Positions 1 to 4,531 of a stretch of 6,734 bases of DNA are shown piece after piece. The stretch comes from Dehalococcoidia bacterium (GTDB taxonomy: Bacteria > Chloroflexota > Dehalococcoidia > Lucifugimonadales > JAGWBF01), in the NCBI GenBank assembly GCA_021296015.1, contig JAGWBG010000082.1, forward strand, positions 1 through 6,734. Direction: 5' to 3'. Made by a program: the position numbers and the translations under genes. The notes under the pieces are model-generated. The model was not told the origin of the DNA, did no database searches, and saw only the letters and a program-made list of their open reading frames with translations. The number at the start of each line of letters is the position of its first letter. Position 1 is the first letter of the stretch.

Positions 1-23
1 ATCTCTGTGCTCATTCTCTGGGA

Positions 24-251
24 CTAGGGGCCAGCGGCCTTACGTTCTACGACGATGACGTCACCGATTTCTTCTCTCCCCACTCCCAAGGCAAAAGTCC
101 CATGTTTGTTGTTGCACTGGGAGTAACGGACAAAATAAACCGGGTGCGACCGTTCAGGTCGCGGGTGGGGATTCTGCTTGACGCCTTGTCTCGTGGGGCG
201 GAGGAAGGAAGTGGGTAAGCCAGCCGGGAAAGGGTTGCGGCATAATTTCAT
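24..251 (-). CDS. doubtful small hypothetical ORF
   Basis: This is an open frame of 75 codons downstream of greA on the same strand. I do not recognise the product. The C-terminal third reads like a protein with beta-strand character (it contains GDVIVVERKA), while the N-terminal half is rich in Pro and Arg and looks non-coding. No Shine-Dalgarno sequence precedes the ATG at 249-251, and the only cysteines are isolated, so there is no zinc ribbon. It could be a decayed gene remnant or chance. Its position 27 bases after the greA stop would allow cotranscription, but coding status is not established. Confidence 0.2.
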   Translation of the reverse strand: MKLCRNPFPAGLPTSFLRPTRQGVKQNPHPRPERSHPVYFVRYSQCNNKHGTFALGVGREEIGDVIVVERKAAGP

Positions 252-258
252 GGTAACG

Positions 259-295
259 AGTCGGGCTTTAGCAGGAAGCTAGCTCTCGACTTTTT
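259..295 (+). terminator. weak hairpin followed by T-run at the greA 3' end
   Basis: On the plus strand AGTCG (259-263) can pair with CGACT (287-291). An inner TAGC/GCTA stem encloses the loop AGGAA, and five T residues end at 295. The stem is interrupted by unpaired bases. The T-run is on the plus-strand side, so as an intrinsic terminator it would stop transcripts moving rightward into the 3' end of greA. On the minus strand no T-run follows, so it is a poor terminator for greA itself. Confidence 0.2.
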
Positions 296-566
296 CGACT
301 ATGTAATGCAGTGTCCCTCTGGGTACGGTAATGTGGACCTCTTCGCCCATCATCTTGTCCAGGAGTGCCTTCCCTACAGGGGAGATGCTGGAAATCCTGC
401 CCGTGGCGGGGTTCGCTTCCCTTGAGTCTACCAGGGTATAACAGACCTCTTTCCCGCTGCCCACTTCCCGAAGGGTCACCTTTCTACCAATCTTGACCTG
501 TTGTCCATTGGCAGCGTTTCGATCGTCTGCTACGACTGCGTTGACCAGGATTCCCTCTAGCTCCTC
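279..566 (-). CDS. greA: GreA C-terminal half, displaced to the -1 frame
   Basis: This segment continues the GreA protein after the frame break. Read from 566 it gives EELEGILVNAVVADD, the end of the coiled coil and the linker, and then the FKBP-like C-terminal domain of GreA/GreB. Family features are the YTLVDSREANPATGRIS segment, the SPVGKALLDK segment and the closing beta-strands around VHITVPRGTLHY. This domain anchors Gre factors at the rim of the RNA polymerase secondary channel. A GTG at 477-479 is available as an internal start, but no good ribosome-binding site is evident and the domain alone would lack the functional tip. It is best treated as part of one gene with the fragment at 557-1084. 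Joined, they would give about 268 residues, against about 158 for E. coli GreA; the excess is the N-terminal fusion domain. Confidence 0.8.
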   Translation of the reverse strand, partial: EELEGILVNAVVADDRNAANGQQVKIGRKVTLREVGSGKEVCYTLVDSREANPATGRISSISPVGKALLDKMMGEEVHITVPRGTLHYIVEKVES

Positions 567-1084
567 AGACTGGACTCGATAAGGCCCTGACGCTCCTTGG
601 CCGCGTCAAGTGGCGCGTTCTCCCTGAAATCTTTATCTGCCATAGCCCGTTGGATGTCGGCTATGATGTTAATTCGTTCCTCTTTGAGCATCTCCAGGCG
701 GGACTGAAGGTTAGCGTATCCTTCGGCGGTGAGCTCCGCACGTTCCATTGCCGACTTGAAATATACGCGCCTAGAGCCTTTCTTCGCCTTGGACACCTTC
801 AGGTGAGGGGCAAGGCTAACGCTGGTCAGCTTCCTCTCCCGGAGGTAGGTCAGGAACGATTTCACAGGCTTCAGCTTTTTGGCCGAGTCTGCACCCCAAA
901 TGCTGGCTGACTCTCCATACTCAGCTATCTCAGAAGGAGTTAGCTGGGATATGGCTCTATCTCTACCGCACCATTGGATGAAGCGGTTAAGCTCTTGTTG
1001 TCCTTCACGCTGCTCCTCTCCTTTAAGCCTGGGCAAGTACTGATCGTAGGCTTCCTTTAGAGAATGGCCTTGCTCTACAGACAA
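557..1084 (-). CDS. greA: SAM-like domain fused to GreA N-terminal coiled coil (frameshifted greA)
   Basis: This is the first part of a transcription elongation factor GreA that rescues backtracked RNA polymerase by stimulating transcript cleavage. Residues about 8-85 look like the SAM-like core-binding domain of tyrosine recombinases (QELNRFIQWCG, then KKLKPVKSFLTYLRE), without any recombinase catalytic domain. A Lys/Arg-rich linker (about 97-110) follows. From about 117 the GreA coiled coil begins. Its acidic tip DFRENAPLDAAKERQG keeps D152 and E155, equivalent to the catalytic pair D41/E44 of E. coli GreA. The frame ends early at TAG 557-559, but the -1 frame carries on with the rest of GreA. 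The start is TTG at 1082-1084, preceded by AAAGGAG at 1094-1100. It follows the stop of the upstream PEPCK-like gene by only three bases, so translational coupling is likely. I remember this fusion from Chloroflexota. The break could be a true lesion or a sequencing error. Confidence 0.8.
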   Translation of the reverse strand: MSVEQGHSLKEAYDQYLPRLKGEEQREGQQELNRFIQWCGRDRAISQLTPSEIAEYGESASIWGADSAKKLKPVKSFLTYLRERKLTSVSLAPHLKVSKAKKGSRRVYFKSAMERAELTAEGYANLQSRLEMLKEERINIIADIQRAMADKDFRENAPLDAAKERQGLIESSLRS

Positions 1085-1087
1085 CTT

Positions 1088-3433
1088 TCAGGTCTCCTTT
1101 CCAACGACTAATCCAAGTTTGGCCAGAGCGCTCTGGCTATCGTGGGGCGATTCAAGGCCCCATTCCAATTCCTGTTGGTACTTCTCCTGAAGCTGACTTA
1201 TGGTTTCAGGGCCGGGAGGATTGCCTTCACCCAGATGTTGGACCAACTCTGGTAGCGAATTGTAGGCCTGGTCCACATTCCAGTAGAAGGACAATAGCCA
1301 GGCCAGTTCCCGTTCGTTGCTCGGGCTGGGAATTATTCTGACGTCCAGGATGTTGTTATTAACTTTTGTATATCTCAGGATACCGGCTCTGTCTTGGGCA
1401 TCCCTACCGTAATGTCTCCTGCGGTTCAGTTCTTCGACTCTGTGCTTATATTCCGCCTCACCATATATCTCCCGGGGTAGCCACTCCGCCCGGAGGTCCA
1501 CAACTTCAACCCCGTTCTGGTTCACTATAGCTACAGCTATGTCCGAACCCAGTACACTGTCATATTCAAACTTCAGCTCATTGCGAAGCAAAGCTTCTTG
1601 TAGCATCAGCGTCAGGTCTCTCTGAATCTTCTTGTATTGTGGCCCACTGGCATCGTCATTGGTATCGGCACCGACCCCGCCTGTGTTGAAAGCGTAATAC
1701 TCTTGGGGTATCCCTCCGTCGGCCATCTTATGCAGTATGTTATACATGAGATTGGCGTTCTCATCTTCCAGACCGATAATGAACGGGTCGGAGAAGTATT
1801 CCACATACGGTCTGCCTATAGCGCCTATAGCAGCCCCCATCTGAACGGCCTCACCATACATCAGGACTCTAATGTATTGCTCAAGGCCGAGACGCCTCAA
1901 GGGTGGTATCACGGTATTTTGTCGCATCACTGCCTGCCAGAACACTCGGTCGGTGTCCTCCATAGGCACGTGGACGGAATCTTCCATTCGGCCGTTGGTG
2001 ATTGCCTCCATCAGGTGGTCCGCGCCCTTCCTGTTGAGGAGGCGAGGACGAGAAAGAATCATACGCATATTGCGAACTGGATTTCGGAGATAGTTGGGTG
2101 TGCTGTCGTCAGCGTTGACAGGGACGTTCTCCAGGGTTTCCTGGGGGTTCGGAGCCTCTTTTGTGCCCCTGAGAACATCGTAAGTTATCGGGTCATCTTT
2201 CTGAGTGAGACCGAAGGGTACGGCGTACAGGTTGTTCTCAGTTCCGTCTATGCCATGGGAAATCCTTACCAGTCTGCCTCCGTGTGTTGTCTCCTTCACC
2301 TCCTGCAGAGGCTGGAGAAGAACGATGTCATCGTTCATTGGGTAGACACCCTCTTGCGGGTCCGCCACGAGGCCAAGGTGTTTGGCAAGGGCACTATTTG
2401 CCAACTCGATCATTATGGTGAGGGTGCTCTTTCCATGCAATGAAGGGCCAATTGTGACAAGTGCCGTGTTTGTCATGCTGTTATCCAGTGTCTTGATCCG
2501 TGCCATGCTTAGAGCGGCTTGGACTGCAAGCCCGTTGGCCTGTTTAACTTGAAACATCGCAATGGACAATGGGCCCATTTTGTGCTCGCCAACATAGTCA
2601 AATCCCAGGTGGAGAGAGAGACCTTTGGTGGGGGCTTTGAAGACTAATTGGGTGAGCTTGGCATCTCTAATGCGGGTCTTAAGGTCTTCCGGCATGTCCA
2701 GATGCTCAAGCCACTTTGGGATTGAGACTTCCAGGATATTAGGGGTTTTGTGGCGTTCTAACTCCGGGAGGTCGAACGTCAGTTGTCGCCACATATAAGG
2801 GACCTGAAGGTAGTCGGCGCCGAAGAACAGTTGTCGAGCGTGGAATGAGCGTCCTGGCGCATCACAAATTTGCCTGTCAGATTGGATTATTGGAGGGCGG
2901 TTATCCTGCTCATCTGATACTGAGTCGGCGTTAAATTGGCGATTCATAAACCTGTTGATATAGACGAATACTTCGGCAAAAAGGGCTTGATTGGCCTCGC
3001 TGAAAGCCAGAGCATCTCGGTTTTTGGCGAAGCCGTCAATGAAATATTGAGTGAGGTCGGGCCGGCGTGCCACTCCCAGCTGGCTGAAAAAGGCCAGACC
3101 GCCGTTGTCCAGGCGAAACGCCACACCCGGCCCGGCCCGGCCCGCGGCTTTTCCCTCGCCGTCGGCCTTTTGTGCTTCTTCGTCAATTTCCCTGACCTCT
3201 GCAAGGATTTCCTCCCGCTTTACCTGAGGCATGTCTTGGATGACGGTCATGTGGCTGGTGAGCCATTCGTCCGAGGGATTGAAAAATTTACTGTTCGGAG
3301 CCTGACCCTGACTTGCTAGAGCTACCAGTTCGTCTAGTTCTCTCTCGAAAGCAGGATTGATAGGCGGCCCGGCGAGAGCAGGGATTTGCCCTGAGCCATG
3401 TCCGAGGGGTGGCTCCTGAACGCTCTCTGGCAT
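1088..3433 (-). CDS. PEP carboxykinase (ATP)-like P-loop protein, 781 residues
   Basis: The central and C-terminal parts resemble ATP-type PEP carboxykinases, in the expected order. They are a P-loop GPSLHGKST (329-337), a metal-site-like NDD (367-369), an LENV segment (434-437) followed by DDSTPNYLR with R450 where the family has its ENTR arginine, YFSDPFIIGLEDENANLM (546-563), and AFNTGGVGAD (581-590) matching the family's LVNTGW region with the helix after it. Canonical enzymes convert oxaloacetate and ATP to PEP, CO2 and ADP. Here the family's E-G-G-x-Y-A-K segment is replaced by TENNLYAV (398-405), and I cannot find a clear equivalent of the metal-binding histidine upstream of the P-loop. 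The protein is also about 250 residues longer than usual (about 530). The first 110 residues are not recognisable and include a charged, possibly coiled-coil stretch (70-92) and a GC-rich linker. No signal peptide or membrane segment is seen, so it is probably cytoplasmic. Nucleotide binding is likely; PEPCK activity is uncertain. The ATG at 3431-3433 has a strong ribosome-binding site. Confidence 0.65.
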   Translation of the reverse strand: MPESVQEPPLGHGSGQIPALAGPPINPAFERELDELVALASQGQAPNSKFFNPSDEWLTSHMTVIQDMPQVKREEILAEVREIDEEAQKADGEGKAAGRAGPGVAFRLDNGGLAFFSQLGVARRPDLTQYFIDGFAKNRDALAFSEANQALFAEVFVYINRFMNRQFNADSVSDEQDNRPPIIQSDRQICDAPGRSFHARQLFFGADYLQVPYMWRQLTFDLPELERHKTPNILEVSIPKWLEHLDMPEDLKTRIRDAKLTQLVFKAPTKGLSLHLGFDYVGEHKMGPLSIAMFQVKQANGLAVQAALSMARIKTLDNSMTNTALVTIGPSLHGKSTLTIMIELANSALAKHLGLVADPQEGVYPMNDDIVLLQPLQEVKETTHGGRLVRISHGIDGTENNLYAVPFGLTQKDDPITYDVLRGTKEAPNPQETLENVPVNADDSTPNYLRNPVRNMRMILSRPRLLNRKGADHLMEAITNGRMEDSVHVPMEDTDRVFWQAVMRQNTVIPPLRRLGLEQYIRVLMYGEAVQMGAAIGAIGRPYVEYFSDPFIIGLEDENANLMYNILHKMADGGIPQEYYAFNTGGVGADTNDDASGPQYKKIQRDLTLMLQEALLRNELKFEYDSVLGSDIAVAIVNQNGVEVVDLRAEWLPREIYGEAEYKHRVEELNRRRHYGRDAQDRAGILRYTKVNNNILDVRIIPSPSNERELAWLLSFYWNVDQAYNSLPELVQHLGEGNPPGPETISQLQEKYQQELEWGLESPHDSQSALAKLGLVVGKET
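1094..1100 (-). promoter_or_regulatory. Shine-Dalgarno for greA TTG start
   Basis: AAAGGAG lies nine bases upstream of the TTG at 1082-1084 and inside the last codons of the upstream gene. It is the main reason for accepting the unusual TTG start. Confidence 0.6.
3126..3145. repeat. GC-rich pentamer tandem repeat inside the PEPCK-like gene
   Basis: CCCGG is repeated three times and followed by CCCGC on the plus strand. It encodes the Ala-Gly-Arg-Pro linker near residues 97-103 of the PEPCK-like protein. Gain or loss of one five-base unit would shift the reading frame. Confidence 0.7.
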
Positions 3434-3440
3434 CTGAGAT

Positions 3441-3448
3441 TACCTCCT
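3441..3448 (-). promoter_or_regulatory. Shine-Dalgarno of the PEPCK-like gene
   Basis: AGGAGGTA lies seven bases before the ATG at 3431-3433. This near-perfect match to the anti-Shine-Dalgarno sequence fixes the start codon. Confidence 0.75.
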
Positions 3449-3489
3449 ACTGGGATTGTCAGGGCGTCTCATCGTTGGTGTTATTGACA

Positions 3490-3518
3490 GTATTCTAAGA
3501 CATTATTACCAAGAATAC
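3490..3518. repeat. inverted repeat GTATTCT...AGAATAC, possible operator
   Basis: GTATTCT at 3490-3496 and AGAATAC at 3512-3518 are perfect inverted copies separated by 15 bases. The arm centres are 22 bp apart, close to two helical turns, as expected for a dimeric or tetrameric regulator reading one face of the DNA. One arm overlaps the candidate minus-strand -10 element. The repeat lies about 60-85 bases before the start codon of the PEPCK-like gene. As an RNA hairpin the stem would be short with a large loop, so DNA binding is the more likely use. Confidence 0.35.
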
Positions 3519-3540
3519 CAGCTTCCTGCAATCATGGCAA
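3512..3540 (-). promoter_or_regulatory. candidate promoter for the PEPCK-like/greA operon
   Basis: Read on the minus strand, TTGCCA (3535-3540) and TATTCT (3512-3517) are separated by 17 bases. They match five and four of six consensus positions for -35 and -10 elements of a housekeeping sigma factor. Transcription would start about 70 bases before the ATG. The match is moderate and other hexamer pairs are possible. Confidence 0.35.
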
Positions 3541-3599
3541 AGAGGTGCGAAGGGCATAATTCCGTGTCTTCATTGACCAATATTTACGTCTAGGGTATC

Positions 3600-3609
3600 A
3601 GACTAGTCT
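3600..3609. repeat. 10-bp perfect palindrome AGACTAGTCT
   Basis: This perfectly self-complementary decamer lies in the divergent intergenic region just downstream of a weak plus-strand hexamer pair. It could be half of a regulator site, or chance. Confidence 0.25.
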
Positions 3610-3742
3610 TTGACTCATAACTTTAAGCCGTATCCTGGTTGAGACTTCTTACGATTTGTGAGAGACGACAAGGGAAAGGCAGGTGTGGGTTGTCAGTTGC
3701 ACGGTGATACCCCGAAAACCGCTGCCGGGCGATGCCTAGAGC

Positions 3743-3772
3743 CTGTCAATTTGAACTTGTATCAGGTACAAT
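3743..3772 (+). promoter_or_regulatory. candidate promoter of hydrolase gene, possibly leaderless
   Basis: CTGTCA (3743-3748) and TACAAT (3767-3772) are 18 bases apart and match four and five of six consensus positions. The -10 element ends eight bases before the ATG at 3781. A transcript would therefore begin at or within a base or two of the start codon. No Shine-Dalgarno sequence is present at the right distance, which fits a leaderless mRNA. Confidence 0.4.
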
Positions 3773-3780
3773 ATAAGTGT

Positions 3781-4485
3781 ATGGCTATCCTCGCCATAGT
3801 ATCCAACAACGAACGGAATGCTCAACAGTACGTCCAAGCCGTAGCCGGACAGGTTCAGACCCGACTGGTCACTCCGCAGGACATGTTCGCCCCACCGGAA
3901 GCGTTGCTCTCGGATGCCGGTGGCCTTCTGCTTACCGGAGGACCGGACGTAGATCCCGTTAAGTATAACGAATCACGCGATAGTGAGGCGGGTCTGGAGC
4001 TTGCGGAGGCGCTGGATACCCTGGAGTTCGGGCTGCTCCGATATGCTTTGGAGCACGATATGCCAGTGCTGGCGATTTGCCGTGGTATGCAGCTTCTCAA
4101 CGTGGCATTTGGTGGCAAGCTGATCCAGGATATACCCGGCCATAAGGCGGAGCTTAAAGAGGGACATTGGGAATCGGTACATCACTCCATCTATATTTCA
4201 CCGGGGAGCAAGCTGGCAGCCATCCTGGGGATGGGCGGCTTTTTCCGGGTCAACAGTCGTCATCATCAGGGTTTGCGAGAGGCACAGAAATCTCCCAGGC
4301 TGCTGGCATCGGCCTACTCAATGGATGACGCCATTATTGAGGGGTTAGAAAGCCCGGAGCATAGCTGGGTAGTAGGTGTTCAGTGTCACCCAGAACGCAA
4401 GGATGAAGTGCCAAAGGCTTTCGCCAACCTGTTCTTGGCCTTCACAGAGCGGGTAGAGGGGTACAAACGGGCCACGATCTCCTAG
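3781..4485 (+). CDS. class I glutamine amidotransferase-like hydrolase (PuuD / peptidase C26 family)
   Basis: This 234-residue cytoplasmic enzyme probably hydrolyses gamma-glutamyl amide bonds; gamma-glutamyl-GABA is the substrate of the best-known relative, PuuD. The order of motifs is typical: LLLTGGPDVDP (50-59), the nucleophile elbow AICRGMQLLN with C100, GGKLIQDI (111-118), VNSRHHQGL (157-165), and GVQCHPE with H203 and E205 completing the Cys-His-Glu triad. Length fits the family (about 240-255). I chose ATG 3781 because MAILAIVSNN begins with the expected first beta-strand; the extension back to GTG 3658 lacks family likeness. No Shine-Dalgarno precedes the ATG and a -10 box lies eight bases upstream, so the message may be leaderless. 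gyrA follows after 46 bases on the same strand. There is no polyamine or GABA gene in view, so the substrate is unknown. Confidence 0.85.
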   Translation: MAILAIVSNNERNAQQYVQAVAGQVQTRLVTPQDMFAPPEALLSDAGGLLLTGGPDVDPVKYNESRDSEAGLELAEALDTLEFGLLRYALEHDMPVLAICRGMQLLNVAFGGKLIQDIPGHKAELKEGHWESVHHSIYISPGSKLAAILGMGGFFRVNSRHHQGLREAQKSPRLLASAYSMDDAIIEGLESPEHSWVVGVQCHPERKDEVPKAFANLFLAFTERVEGYKRATIS

Positions 4486-4490
4486 TTCCA

Positions 4491-4505
4491 GGATATTGGG
4501 ATATT
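4491..4505 (+). repeat. short direct repeat GGATATT x2 before gyrA
   Basis: GGATATT occurs at 4491-4497 and again at 4499-4505 in the 46-base gap between the hydrolase stop and gyrA. No hairpin or T-run terminator is present in this gap. Confidence 0.3.
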
Positions 4506-4519
4506 AGAACAAGTATCAT

Positions 4520-4525
4520 AAGGAG
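4520..4525 (+). promoter_or_regulatory. Shine-Dalgarno of gyrA
   Basis: AAGGAG lies six bases before the ATG at 4532-4534 and supports this start over the internal ATG codons. Confidence 0.75.
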
Positions 4526-4531
4526 TCACTG

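Larger units (their letters stand above)
3434..3780. other. divergent intergenic region
   Basis: This stretch of about 347 bases separates the minus-strand PEPCK-like operon from the plus-strand hydrolase-gyrA pair and must hold promoters for both. It contains the inverted repeat and candidate promoters listed separately, a perfect 10-bp palindrome AGACTAGTCT at 3600-3609, and a second weaker plus-strand hexamer pair (TTGACC at 3573-3578, TATCAG at 3596-3601). I see no tRNA, no riboswitch class I can name, and no convincing gene. An in-frame extension of the hydrolase back to GTG at 3658 does not look like protein of that family. Confidence 0.6.

Noticed and set aside
1..14. Possible start of another minus-strand gene at the left edge (ATG at 12-14)
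   Set aside because: Only four codons are inside the window and there is no Shine-Dalgarno before it.
557..590. Programmed -1 frameshift in greA
   Set aside because: No X-XXY-YYZ slippery heptamer is visible at the junction and the TAG follows directly; an indel error or true mutation is simpler. It is kept only as a remote option.
1637..2443. A 268-codon plus-strand open frame
   Set aside because: It lies wholly antisense to the PEPCK-like gene, whose protein has recognisable family motifs in this region, and its own translation shows no known motif.
3658..3760. Riboswitch ahead of the hydrolase gene
   Set aside because: I compared the GGTGATACC-containing stretch with the conserved cores of several known classes (TPP, SAM, glycine, fluoride, ZTP, THF) from memory and found no match; the candidate leaderless promoter would also exclude it from the transcript.
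3658..3780. N-terminal extension of the hydrolase starting at GTG 3658
   Set aside because: The 41 extra residues have no resemblance to the family, while ATG 3781 begins exactly at the expected first beta-strand.
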